Below are positions 34,607 to 42,978 of a stretch of 64,000 bases of DNA, piece by piece. Numbering within the stretch: the first letter of the stretch is position 1; the number at the start of each line of letters is the position of its first letter. The stretch comes from Pantanalinema sp. (GTDB taxonomy: Bacteria > Cyanobacteriota > Sericytochromatia > S15B-MN24 > UBA4093). The stretch is from NCBI GenBank assembly GCA_036704125.1, contig DATNQI010000035.1, positions 32,974 to 96,973 on the forward strand, written 5' to 3'. Under the pieces are notes generated by a model that ran no database searches, had not been told where the DNA came from, and saw nothing but the letters and a program-made list of their open reading frames with translations. Position numbers and translations under genes: made by a program.

Positions 34607-36043
34607 ATGGGTTCCATCACCGTCGTAGGCCTCGGGCCGGGGGACCCCGGCCAGCTCACCCTCGCAGCCAAGGAGGCGCTGGATAGCGCCAAGCGCCTCT
34701 TCCTGCGCACCGAGATCCACCCCACGACCCCCTCCATGCGCAAGTGGGGCCTCAAGTGGGAGTCGTTCGATCCCTACTACCAGCAGGGCGCCTCGTTCCA
34801 GGAGGTCTACGGCCGCATCGTCGCGCGCCTCGTCGAGGTGGCCCGCACCGAGGACGTGGTCTACGCCGTCCCCGGCCACCCCCTGGTGGCCGAGGACGCC
34901 GTGACCGCGCTTTTGAAGCAGGACGAGGTCAAGGTCGAGGTGGTGGCGGGCCTCAGCGCCCTCGACGCCATCTACGCGAAGGTCGGGCTCGACCCCAATT
35001 CCGGCATGCAGGTGGTGGACGGCCTCGCCCTCGAGGGCCGCGAGCTGCATCCCGACTGGCACACCCTCGTCATGCAGCTGTACTCGCCCCAGGTCGCCAG
35101 CGAGGTCAAGCTGCACCTGATGCGGTTCTGGCCCGACGACCACCCCGTCACGGTGATCCGGGCGGCCGGCGTCGAGGGGCTGGAGCGCCTCGAGACCGTT
35201 CCGCTGTACGAGATCGATCGCCTTCCCTGGATCGATTACCTCTCGAGCCTCTACCTGGGCCCCGGCCCCAAGCGCGGCTTCTCGCGCCTGGTTTCGATCA
35301 TTTCGCGCCTGCGCGCGCCCGACGGCTGCCCCTGGGACCGCGAGCAGACCCCCGAGTCCCTGCGCAAGTTCGTGCTCGAGGAAGCCTACGAGACGGTCGA
35401 GGCCATCGACTCGGGCGACGAGGGCGCCATCGAGGAGGAGCTGGGCGATCTGCTCTTGCAGGTGGTGCTCCAGGCCCAGATCTTCGCCGAGCAGGACGCC
35501 TTCGACGTCCAGGACGTCTGCGAGGCCATCTCGGACAAGCTGGTGCGGCGTCACCCCCACGTCTTCGGCGAGGTGAGCGTCTCGAGCAGCGACGAGGTGA
35601 TCAGGAACTGGGCCGACATCAAGGCCGAGGAGAAGGCCAAGCCGGGCCTGAGCGAGTCGGCGCTTGCGGGCGTCGGCACGGCCCTTCCGGCCCTGGTCGT
35701 CTCGGAGAAGCTCCAGGCCAAGGCCTCACGCGTGCGCTTCGACTGGGCCGACCCCTACAAGGTCCTCGACAAGGTCGAGGAGGAGCTCGCAGAGCTCAAG
35801 GAGGCCATGGAGGAGCAGCACGGCGAAGCGGCCCTGACCCACGAGCTGGGCGACGTGCTGACGGCCGTGGTCAACCTCTCGCGCCAGCTCAAGGTCGACC
35901 CCGAGGAGGCCCTTCGCCAGGCCAACGCCCGCTTCAAGCGCCGCTTCCAGAAGATGGAGGACCTGGCCGAGGGCAAGTTCGCCGAGCTCGAGCTCGACCA
36001 GATGGAGGCCCTGTGGCAACGGGCCAAGGCCATCGTCGGATGA
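34607..36043 (+). CDS. mazG: MazG nucleoside triphosphate pyrophosphohydrolase with N-terminal methylase-like domain
   Basis: 478 aa. Residues 1-215: tetrapyrrole (SAM) methylase-like domain (ITVVGLGPGDPGQLTLAAKE, YAVPGHPLVAEDAV), as in the YabN/MazG fusions of Firmicutes and relatives. Residues ~235-478: two MazG halves; the first has CPWDREQTPESLRKFVLEEA and EELGDLLLQVV (the ExxE...ExxD metal site), the second VEEELAELKEA and HELGDVLTAVV. Hydrolyses non-canonical or excess NTPs. Its stop overlaps the ATG of the UvrC-like gene (ATGA). Confidence 0.93.
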   Translation: MGSITVVGLGPGDPGQLTLAAKEALDSAKRLFLRTEIHPTTPSMRKWGLKWESFDPYYQQGASFQEVYGRIVARLVEVARTEDVVYAVPGHPLVAEDAVTALLKQDEVKVEVVAGLSALDAIYAKVGLDPNSGMQVVDGLALEGRELHPDWHTLVMQLYSPQVASEVKLHLMRFWPDDHPVTVIRAAGVEGLERLETVPLYEIDRLPWIDYLSSLYLGPGPKRGFSRLVSIISRLRAPDGCPWDREQTPESLRKFVLEEAYETVEAIDSGDEGAIEEELGDLLLQVVLQAQIFAEQDAFDVQDVCEAISDKLVRRHPHVFGEVSVSSSDEVIRNWADIKAEEKAKPGLSESALAGVGTALPALVVSEKLQAKASRVRFDWADPYKVLDKVEEELAELKEAMEEQHGEAALTHELGDVLTAVVNLSRQLKVDPEEALRQANARFKRRFQKMEDLAEGKFAELELDQMEALWQRAKAIVG

Positions 36044-37125
36044 TCGAGCGGGGCCCGCGCGGGATCAGCGTGGGCCCCGATGCGCTGTCAACCCTCCCTC
36101 GCTGTCCCGGCGTTTACCAGTTCTACGCCGAGGACGGCGAGCTGCTGTACCTGGGCAAGTCGGTCAACCTGCACGATCGCGTCCGCTCCTACTTCCACGC
36201 GAGCGGCGGGCACACGCCCCGCACGGCGCGCCTCAAGCACGAGGCCCGGCGCATCGAGGCCCACCCCACCGGCTCCGAGCTTGAGGCCCTCCTGCTCGAG
36301 TCGCGCCTGATCAAGCACCACCAGCCCCGCTACAACGTGCGCGGCCGCCGTTACGAGCACTACCCCTTCCTCAAGCTCACGGCCGAAGCCTACCCTCGCC
36401 TGATCGTGACCCGCACCCTGGTCGAGGACGGCGCCCGCTACTTCGGCCCCTTCCTGAGCGCCAGCCACCTGGCGGCGGTGGTCGAGGCGCTGCAGCCGGC
36501 CTTCGGCCTGCGCTCGTGCGCGACCCTGCCGGCGCATTCCTGCCTGGAGTTCGACATCGGGCGCTGCCTCGGGCCCTGCACCGGCCGGGTGGACGCCCTT
36601 TACGCCGAGCGGGTGCGCTCGGCGGTGGACTTCGTGATGGGCGAGACCGGCGGGGTGATCGAGGGGCTCGAGCAAGAGATGCAGCGCGCGAGCGAGGCGT
36701 TCGCCTACGAGCGCGCCGCGCGCCTGCGCGATCGCATCCATGCCTTGAGGCGTCTGGTCGTTCACCAGCGCCGGATCGGGACCATGGACGAGCTGGACGC
36801 CCTGGTCGCCCTGCCCGGGGTCGCGTCCGGCTCGGCCCTCTTCCTGGCCATCCGCCGGGCGCGCTGGGTGGGGGAGCTTCGCCTGGACGCCGATGCCCTG
36901 CGCGCGCGCGGCGCCGTCGCTCGCGTGAGGGCCTTCCTGAAGGCTGCGTACCTCCAGCAGCCCGCGCCGAGCACGCGCATCGATCGCAGCGAGCTGGACG
37001 AGGTGCAGATCGTGGCGTCGTGGCTGTACCGAAAGCGCGCTCAGCCGGGCGTCTTCAAGATGGCGGCCGAGGCGATCGCCGAGACGGCCCGCGCGGCGAT
37101 CGCCCACGCACGCCTGCCGGCCTGA
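36040..37125 (+). CDS. short UvrC/Cho-like GIY-YIG endonuclease
   Basis: 361 aa. Residues ~10-100 hold the GIY-YIG nuclease (CPGVYQFYAEDGELLYLGKS, DRVRSYF, and the catalytic Glu in ELEALLLESRLIKHHQPRYN). A Cys cluster follows (LRSCATLPAHSCLEFDIGRC then LGPC), as in UvrC, and a UVR motif (QRASEAFAYERAARLRDRIH) near 215-235. It lacks the C-terminal RNase H-like endonuclease and HhH domains of a full UvrC (~600 aa), so it can make only the 3' incision, like E. coli Cho, but Cho lacks the UVR motif. Coupled to mazG; ends before a terminator. Confidence 0.88.
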   Translation: MIERGPRGISVGPDALSTLPRCPGVYQFYAEDGELLYLGKSVNLHDRVRSYFHASGGHTPRTARLKHEARRIEAHPTGSELEALLLESRLIKHHQPRYNVRGRRYEHYPFLKLTAEAYPRLIVTRTLVEDGARYFGPFLSASHLAAVVEALQPAFGLRSCATLPAHSCLEFDIGRCLGPCTGRVDALYAERVRSAVDFVMGETGGVIEGLEQEMQRASEAFAYERAARLRDRIHALRRLVVHQRRIGTMDELDALVALPGVASGSALFLAIRRARWVGELRLDADALRARGAVARVRAFLKAAYLQQPAPSTRIDRSELDEVQIVASWLYRKRAQPGVFKMAAEAIAETARAAIAHARLPA

Positions 37126-37146
37126 CCGCGTATCGCCATGCAGGAG

Positions 37147-37174
37147 AAAAGCCCGCCTTTCAGGGCGGGCTTTT
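37147..37174. terminator. bidirectional terminator
   Basis: AAAAGCCCGCC / GGCGGGCTTTT, 11-base perfect stem with loop TTTCAG, between convergent operons. Confidence 0.88.
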
Positions 37175-37191
37175 CGTCGAGGAGCGAAGGC

Positions 37192-37497
37192 TTACTTCGC
37201 GCTGTCGTCGGTCTTCTCGGCCTCGGCCTTGGGGGCCTCGGTCTTGTCGCCGGCCTGGGAGACGAAGCTGTTGAAGATCGAGAGCATCTGGTTGGCACCG
37301 TCCTCGATGCGGCGCTGGACCTCCTGCATCTGCTTGTCGAAGGCGCTCTCGGCCTCCTCCATGCGGCGGACCATCTCGGGGTCCTTGATCAGGGTGTGGA
37401 TCTGATCGCGGGCGACCTGGACGCCGAGCTCGGCGGTCTCGCGGGCCTGCTTGGCCAGCTTGTCGGCGCTATCCTTGAGGTCGTTGATGTCGGGCAT
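37192..37497 (-). CDS. small helical protein, unknown function
   Basis: 101 aa, highly charged and almost entirely heptad-patterned (LKDSADKLAKQARETAELGV, MEEAESAFDKQMQEVQRRIE), ending in a disordered acidic/Lys tail (EAPKAEAEKTDDSAK). No membrane segment or known family. Last gene of the nucleoside-salvage operon, 30 bases after deoB. AGAGGAG upstream of the ATG. Confidence 0.7.
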   Translation of the reverse strand: MPDINDLKDSADKLAKQARETAELGVQVARDQIHTLIKDPEMVRRMEEAESAFDKQMQEVQRRIEDGANQMLSIFNSFVSQAGDKTEAPKAEAEKTDDSAK

Positions 37498-37527
37498 GGG
37501 GTGTTGAACTCCTCTGCTGTAATGATC

Positions 37528-38718
37528 TTATGCGATGACGGGATTGGGGCTCAGCCGGTGCCAGAAGCTCTCGCCTTCGAGCTGAACCGTGAGGCTCCAG
37601 CCCTGGGCGATGGTCTGGGCGATGTCGCCGAAGCCGGTGCGAGTGCCCAGGTCCACGCCCGGGACGCCGGGCATGTAGGCGAGCAGCGGCACGTATTCGC
37701 GGGTGTGGTCGGTCGAGACGTCGGTGGCCTCGTTGCCGTGGTCCGCCGAGATGATGAGCAGATCGCCGGGCTTCAGGGCCTCGACGAGCTTGCCCAGCTC
37801 GGCGTCGAACTCGGCGAGGCACTCGGCCATCCCCTGGGGGTTGTTGCGGTGGCCGTACTTGGCGTCGGTGTCGACCAGGTTGTTGAAGACCAGGCTACCG
37901 TCCGGGGCCTCGTGGGCCATTCGGATGGTGGTCTCGAGGCCCTCGGCGTTGGAGGCGGTGGGCAGGCTCTTGGTGACCCCATGGGCGGCGAAGATGTCCG
38001 AGATCTTGCCGATGCCGATCACCTCGCGGCCGGCCGCCTCGGCGTAGTCGAGCAGGGTCTTGGCAGGAGGCGGCACCGAGTAGTCGTGGCGGCCGCCCTG
38101 GTTGCGCTCGTAGGCGCCCTGCTCGCCGTAGAACGGGCGGGCGATGACGCGGCCCACGTGGTGGGGATCGAGGATCTCGCGGGCGATCTTGCAGGCGCTG
38201 TACAGCTCGTCGAGGGGCACCACGTCCTGGTGGGCGGCGATCTGGAAGACGCTGTCGCCGCTGGTGTAGACGATCCACTTGCCGGTCGCCACGTGCTCGG
38301 CGCCGAGGTCCTTGAGGATCTCGGTGCCCGAGGCGGGCATGTTGCCCAGGTAGCCGCGGCCCGTGCGGCGCGTGAACTCCGCCATGATCGCGTCCGAGAA
38401 CTTGGGGAAGACCGGGAAGGCGTGATCCAGGACGACCCCCGCCATCTCCCAGTGGCCCGTGGTGGTGTCCTTGCCGGGGGACTTCTCGGCCATCTTGCCG
38501 AAGCTCGCCAGGGGCTTGTCGGCGGGGGCGACCCCCTTGATGGGGATGATGTTGCCGAGGCCCAGCTTCTGGAGGTTGGGCAGGCTCAGACCGCCGACGG
38601 CCTCGGCGCAGTTGGCGAAGGTATTGGCCCCTTGATCGCCGAAGAGGTGGGCGTCGGGCAGCTCGCCCACGCCCATGCCGTCAAGGACGACGATGAAGGC
38701 ACGGTTCAGTTTTGCCAT
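37528..38718 (-). CDS. deoB: phosphopentomutase
   Basis: 396 aa, the usual DeoB length. Interconverts ribose-1-P (or deoxyribose-1-P) and the 5-phosphates. Alkaline-phosphatase-superfamily features: IVVLDGMGVGELPDA (first metal site), DTTTGHWEMAGV (phosphoacceptor Thr), and the second metal site LLIISADHGNEATDVSTDHT followed by REYVPLLAY. Downstream partner of the pyrimidine-nucleoside phosphorylase gene in the same operon, so together they feed nucleoside ribose into central metabolism. GAGGAA site before the ATG. Confidence 0.95.
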   Translation of the reverse strand: MAKLNRAFIVVLDGMGVGELPDAHLFGDQGANTFANCAEAVGGLSLPNLQKLGLGNIIPIKGVAPADKPLASFGKMAEKSPGKDTTTGHWEMAGVVLDHAFPVFPKFSDAIMAEFTRRTGRGYLGNMPASGTEILKDLGAEHVATGKWIVYTSGDSVFQIAAHQDVVPLDELYSACKIAREILDPHHVGRVIARPFYGEQGAYERNQGGRHDYSVPPPAKTLLDYAEAAGREVIGIGKISDIFAAHGVTKSLPTASNAEGLETTIRMAHEAPDGSLVFNNLVDTDAKYGHRNNPQGMAECLAEFDAELGKLVEALKPGDLLIISADHGNEATDVSTDHTREYVPLLAYMPGVPGVDLGTRTGFGDIAQTIAQGWSLTVQLEGESFWHRLSPNPVIA

Positions 38719-38788
38719 GGGTTCGTTCCTCGCGAGGGTTTTGGAGGGTTTGTTTCCCCCATTATAGCTCAGAACGGGCGAGAGAGGC

Positions 38789-40453
38789 TCAACCGTTCGC
38801 CTCCAAGACCCGCTCGAAGAGGTCGGTCTTCGCCAGCTCTTCGAGGGTGGTCAGGCCCTGGGCGGCGACCCAGGTGGCGTAGTCGTACAGCGCCATGTGC
38901 CCACGCTGCTTGGCGTACTGATCGATCTGGGGCTGGGGGGCGTTGCTTGCGACCATGTGGCGCAGCTGGGCGTCGAAGGGCAGGGCCCCGAAGATGCCCA
39001 CCTGGCCCGCGAAGCCCGTCTCGTGGCAGTCCGGGCAACCGACCGATCGGTAGAGCATCCCCGTCTCGTTGATCGCCTTGAAGAAGGTGAACGTCTGGTC
39101 ATCGGGCTTGTAGGGCACCTTGCAGGCCGGGCACAGCTTTCTCACCAGGCGAATGACGATCACCCCGGCCACGGCGTTCGCCACCGGCCTCGGCGCGAGC
39201 TCCGAGAGGTCCAGAAGCTGGTGCAGGAAGCGCTGGGCGGTCGGGATCCCGACGATGGCCGCGGCCCCCGCGAGCGCCCCGTGGACCAGGCCGCGCGCGA
39301 GCTCGGGCTCGGTCAAGGTGGGCACGGCCAGAAGGTCGGGCGACTGCTCGAAGACCTGGCTCAGGGAGATTTCGGGCCGGTGCGCGTCCAGCGGCGCCTG
39401 GGCGATCCCCTCCAGCTCGAAGGGCATGGTGCCGAAGCTGATCACGCTGCGGTTGTCCTTGAGCGCTTCCTTGAGCAGGGCGTAGAGCAGGGTGTCCTTG
39501 CCGGAATGCTTGGGGCCGTTGATCAGCACGAGCCCGCTCTTGAGGCGCAACAGGCGGCGCAGCACCTCGCGGGTTCCGGGGTGGTGGATGATCGAGTCGA
39601 GGGTCGTCTGCTCCAGCGTGCTCTGGTCGAACAGGCGCAGGGTGAGCATCTGGCCGTGCTTGACCGTCAGCGCGCGCAGGGTGAGGTGGATGGAGCGCCC
39701 TTCGTGGCGCGTCTTGACCGTGCCGGTCTGCGCGAGGCTGCCCGAGGTGGGGGCGAGGTTGGCCATCACCTTCAGGCGGCCGATGACGGCCGAGCCAAGG
39801 CGCGGGGCGATCGAGGGCTCGCGCACCAGGCTCCCGTCGATCCGCAGGCGCACCCAGGTCTCGTGCTCCTGGGGCTCCAGGACGATCTCGGTGGCCTTGC
39901 GCCGCAGGGCGGTCGCAAGCAGGCTCTGGGCGTACTGGGCGGCGGTCTGGTCCTCGCCGGACGCTGGGGGATCCTGCCGGTCCTCCTCGGGGCGCGCCTC
40001 CGCCTCGGGGGCCGGGGCCGCCTCGCGCGGGACGACCTTCAGGATCTCGCGGAAGTCCGCGTCGGTGATGACCACCGGCTGGATGGAGACGCCCTTGAAG
40101 CGCAGGCGAAGGTCGTCCAGCGCCAGGATGTTGTTGGGGTCGACCATGGCCACGGTCATCTGGGAGATGCCGACCGGCAGGATCTGGTGCTGCCGGATCA
40201 TGGCCTCGGGAAGCAGGCGCACGAGCTCCTGCGGGGGCTTCTGCTTCATGGAGAAGCTCTTGACCCCGTACTGGAGCTCGAGCGCGTGCTTGATCTGGGC
40301 GTCGGTGACGTGGCCGAGGGCGATCAGGATCTCGCCCAGCGGCTCCCGGGTCTGCTGCTGCTTCGAGAGGCCCTGGGCGAGCTGGTCCTCGGTGAGGACG
40401 CCGGCCTTGATCAGGATCTCGCCGAGGCGAAGGCGCTTGCCGGGAATGGTCAC
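38789..40453 (-). CDS. PilB/GspE-like protein with degenerate ATPase motifs
   Basis: 554 aa from a GTG with AAGGAG 6 bases upstream. N-terminal MshEN/T2SSE_N domain (1-135; RLGEILIKAGVLTEDQLAQG, AMVDPNNILALDDLRLRF). The C-terminal half follows PilB/GspE: SGSLAQTGTVKTRHEGRSIH, a P-loop GPKHSGKDT near residue 319, and the Zn motif CPACK...CPDC (443-472). But the Walker B region, normally DPDIIMVGEIRD, reads SPDLLAVPTLTE, and the following STLHTN box reads IVGIPTA. The catalytic Glu and the His box are gone. Probably binds nucleotide poorly or not at all; structural or regulatory role inferred. Between pdp (16-bp gap) and deoB. Confidence 0.85.
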   Translation of the reverse strand: MTIPGKRLRLGEILIKAGVLTEDQLAQGLSKQQQTREPLGEILIALGHVTDAQIKHALELQYGVKSFSMKQKPPQELVRLLPEAMIRQHQILPVGISQMTVAMVDPNNILALDDLRLRFKGVSIQPVVITDADFREILKVVPREAAPAPEAEARPEEDRQDPPASGEDQTAAQYAQSLLATALRRKATEIVLEPQEHETWVRLRIDGSLVREPSIAPRLGSAVIGRLKVMANLAPTSGSLAQTGTVKTRHEGRSIHLTLRALTVKHGQMLTLRLFDQSTLEQTTLDSIIHHPGTREVLRRLLRLKSGLVLINGPKHSGKDTLLYALLKEALKDNRSVISFGTMPFELEGIAQAPLDAHRPEISLSQVFEQSPDLLAVPTLTEPELARGLVHGALAGAAAIVGIPTAQRFLHQLLDLSELAPRPVANAVAGVIVIRLVRKLCPACKVPYKPDDQTFTFFKAINETGMLYRSVGCPDCHETGFAGQVGIFGALPFDAQLRHMVASNAPQPQIDQYAKQRGHMALYDYATWVAAQGLTTLEELAKTDLFERVLEANG

Positions 40454-40469
40454 GGGGATCTCCTTGGGA

Positions 40470-41801
40470 CTACTTCAGGGCGCTCCGCTCGGCCGAGTAG
40501 ACGGCCTTGATCAACGCCGAGGGGGTCGCGGGCTCGCCGCCGATCCGGTAGGCGCCAAGCAACGCCTGGCTAGCCGTCGGGATCTTGCTCTCGTCGTTGA
40601 CGAGCAGATGGGCGAGCGTCTCACCCTTTTCTACCCAGTCGCCCACCTTCTTGTGCAGCATCACGCCGACCGCCAGGTCGATGGGGGCGCCCTTCACCAG
40701 GCGGCCAGCGCCGATCTCCTTGCCGGCGAGGCCGACCGAGAGGGCGTCCAGGGCCTGGACGTAGCCCGCCTCGGGCGCCTCCACGGGGATCCGGAACCGG
40801 GGCTGGGCCATGAGCGAGGGGTCGCGGATGACCTCGGGGTTCCCGCCCTGGGCTTCGATCAGCGCCGCGAGCTTGGTCAGCGCCGCGCCGCTCTCGATCA
40901 CCGCGCGCAGCTTCGCCTCGCCCTCCTCGCGGTCCTTGGCGAGGCCGCCGCCGACGAGGATCAGGGCGCCGAGGGCGACCGAGAGGTCCGTGAGGTCCCG
41001 GGGGCCCTCGCCGCGCAGGGTGTTGATGGCCTCGGCGACCTCGTTGGCGTGGCCGACGGCCGTGCCCAGGGGCTGGCCCATCTCGCTGACGACGCAGGCG
41101 ACGTGCTTGCCCAGGCGCTCGCCGACCTGCATCATCGTGGTCGCGAGCTCGCGGGCGCTCTGGTCGTCGCGCATGAAGGCCCCCGCTCCGGTCTTGACGT
41201 CGAGCAGGATCACGTCGGCGCCGGCGGCGATCTTCTTGGAGAGGACCGAGGCCGCGATCAAGGGGATGCTCTCGACGGTGCCGGTCACGTCGCGCAGGGC
41301 GTAGAGGATGGCGTCGGCGGGGGCGAGCTCCGCGGTCTGGCTCGCGACCACCACCCCGATGTCGCGCAGCTGCTGCTTGAAGCGCTCCACCGAGAGGTCG
41401 CAGGTCATGCCCGGGATGGCCTCGATCTTGTCGACGGTGCCGCCGGTGTGGCCCAGGCCGCGGCCGGAGAGCTTGGCGACGGTGACGCCGGCGGCGGCGA
41501 CCAGGGGCCCGAGCACCAGGGTGACCTTGTCGCCCACCCCGCCGGTGGAGTGCTTGTCGGCGCGGGGGCCGGGCACGTCCGAGAGGTCCAGGACCTGGCC
41601 CGAGTGGGCCATGGCGTGGGTCAGGAAGGTCGTCTCCTCGATGGTCATGCCGCGCAGCACCACCGCCATCAGCCAGGCCGAGAGCTGGTAGTCGGGCACG
41701 CGCGAGACGTTGTCCACCAGCCACCGGATCTCGTCCTCGGCGTGGGCGTTGCCGTCCCGCTTGTCCTTGATCATCTTCAAGATCGTCATATCGCTAGCCA
41801 T
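40470..41801 (-). CDS. pdp: pyrimidine-nucleoside / thymidine phosphorylase
   Basis: 443 aa. Phosphorolyses uridine, thymidine or deoxyuridine to the base and (deoxy)ribose-1-phosphate, which deoB in the same operon then converts. The family signature is present (KLSGRGLGHTGGTVDKIEAI), with the phosphate-binding DKHSTGGVGDKVTLVLGPL and LLDVKTGAGAFMRD. The length fits Pdp and DeoA; which one cannot be told from motifs. Starts at the ATG 41801 (or 41789), overlapping the end of the coiled-coil gene by 8 bases. Confidence 0.93.
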   Translation of the reverse strand: MASDMTILKMIKDKRDGNAHAEDEIRWLVDNVSRVPDYQLSAWLMAVVLRGMTIEETTFLTHAMAHSGQVLDLSDVPGPRADKHSTGGVGDKVTLVLGPLVAAAGVTVAKLSGRGLGHTGGTVDKIEAIPGMTCDLSVERFKQQLRDIGVVVASQTAELAPADAILYALRDVTGTVESIPLIAASVLSKKIAAGADVILLDVKTGAGAFMRDDQSARELATTMMQVGERLGKHVACVVSEMGQPLGTAVGHANEVAEAINTLRGEGPRDLTDLSVALGALILVGGGLAKDREEGEAKLRAVIESGAALTKLAALIEAQGGNPEVIRDPSLMAQPRFRIPVEAPEAGYVQALDALSVGLAGKEIGAGRLVKGAPIDLAVGVMLHKKVGDWVEKGETLAHLLVNDESKIPTASQALLGAYRIGGEPATPSALIKAVYSAERSALK

Positions 41802-42663
41802 GGCTCGTCTGGTCCTCCATTCCGGGGGGGGAATCCTTCTTGCGATCGGTCAACGACCGGATGTTGGGGTTCTTGTCGCCCTTGAGGACGGCGATGAACC
41901 GCTCCTGCTTCTCGATTGTATCCTGGTTGGACGCGATCTCGGAGTGGAGGGACTCGGTCTGGCGCTGCAGCGAGACGACCAGCGCGCGGAGGTTGTCCAC
42001 CTCGCGTCCCATCGACGACTGCTGGCTCGCGAGCGTCTCGGACAGGGTGCGCTGGGCGATCTCGAGGGCGGCCTCGGTCTCGGCGAGGCGCGAGGCGAGG
42101 GCGTCCTTCTGGGAGAGCAGCTCCTGCCACTGCACCTGCTGGATCTCGATCTGGCGCTCGGCGGTGGCGAGGCGCTCGTGGACGTTCTTGTTGCGCGAGC
42201 GCTCGGCCTCGAGGGCGGCCTCCAGGTCCTTGATGCGATCGCCCAGCTGCTGCTGGGTCGTCTCGAGCTGCTCCTGGGTCTTCCAGATCTGCTGCTGGCG
42301 CTGCTGCATGCCCACGCGCCACTGCTTGCGCTCCATCGACAGGTCGTCGATGCGCGAGAGGGCGTACTGGAGCTGGTTCTTGAGCTGGAAGGTGGACTTC
42401 TGGTGAAGCTGGTCCTGGTGCTCGACGTAGGTCTTGAGCTTGCGGTTCTCTTCGCGCAGCGTCTTGTAGCGCTCGGCGACCTGGCCGAGCACCGTGCGGG
42501 CAGCAGCGATCATCACGCCGGCGAGGCGCTGACGCTCCTCGCGCAGCTTGCCGGCGTAACCCTGCCAGTATTTGAGCTGTTGGCTCCGCTCCTCCACCAG
42601 GGCGTGGAGGTTCTTCACGTGAGCGAGCAGCTTCTCGATTTGCTTCTCGTATTTGGTTGCCAT
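41794..42663 (-). CDS. long coiled-coil protein, unknown function
   Basis: 289 aa, almost wholly heptad repeats from residue 5 to about 265 (YEKQIEKLLAHVKNLHALVE, QQQIWKTQEQLETTQQQLGD, LATAERQIEIQQVQWQELLS), rich in Gln, Glu and Arg. No membrane span, signal or catalytic motif. First gene of the nucleoside-salvage operon. Cytoplasmic scaffold or filament-like role possible, from composition only. Confidence 0.75.
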   Translation of the reverse strand: MATKYEKQIEKLLAHVKNLHALVEERSQQLKYWQGYAGKLREERQRLAGVMIAAARTVLGQVAERYKTLREENRKLKTYVEHQDQLHQKSTFQLKNQLQYALSRIDDLSMERKQWRVGMQQRQQQIWKTQEQLETTQQQLGDRIKDLEAALEAERSRNKNVHERLATAERQIEIQQVQWQELLSQKDALASRLAETEAALEIAQRTLSETLASQQSSMGREVDNLRALVVSLQRQTESLHSEIASNQDTIEKQERFIAVLKGDKNPNIRSLTDRKKDSPPGMEDQTSHG

Positions 42664-42978
42664 TGACCTACGGGGCTAACGCCGAGCGGAAATCCTTGCG
42701 ATAAGCGCTTCGCAGGGGGAGGAGTGGCGCCAGACCACCGCCATTCTAACATTTACATAACGGGATTCAGTGTCGAAGATAACAATTTTAAGGTCCTCTT
42801 CCCGGAACCCTCACGGGCTGCCCAGCGATAGGGGCATTCGTTTGGTGTATAATCTCTTCAGCGCACGCAGCGGCGCGCTTCTCCCCTCGTCGCATGCGCT
42901 CGCTCCGTCCGGCCGCTCGGAGCACACCGGGGGCAGCCGGTCCATCGTCGCAAGCTGGGCGTTATTGTCGAGGTCTCA
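42664..42978. promoter_or_regulatory. divergent intergenic region (315 bp) between the coiled-coil and DUF4388 genes
   Basis: An AT-rich core (42745-42795, with TAACATTTACATAACGGG and AAGATAACAATTTTAAGG) probably holds the leftward promoter. A consensus TATAAT at 42848-42853 points right, about 125 bases before the gene at 42979, leaving a long, GC-rich 5' leader (42860-42978). No ORF of note and no strong hairpin was seen. Confidence 0.45.

Noticed and set aside
41840..42406. Plus-strand frames over the coiled-coil gene
   Set aside because: Low-complexity Ser/Arg shadow of heptad repeats; no ribosome site and no homologous pattern.
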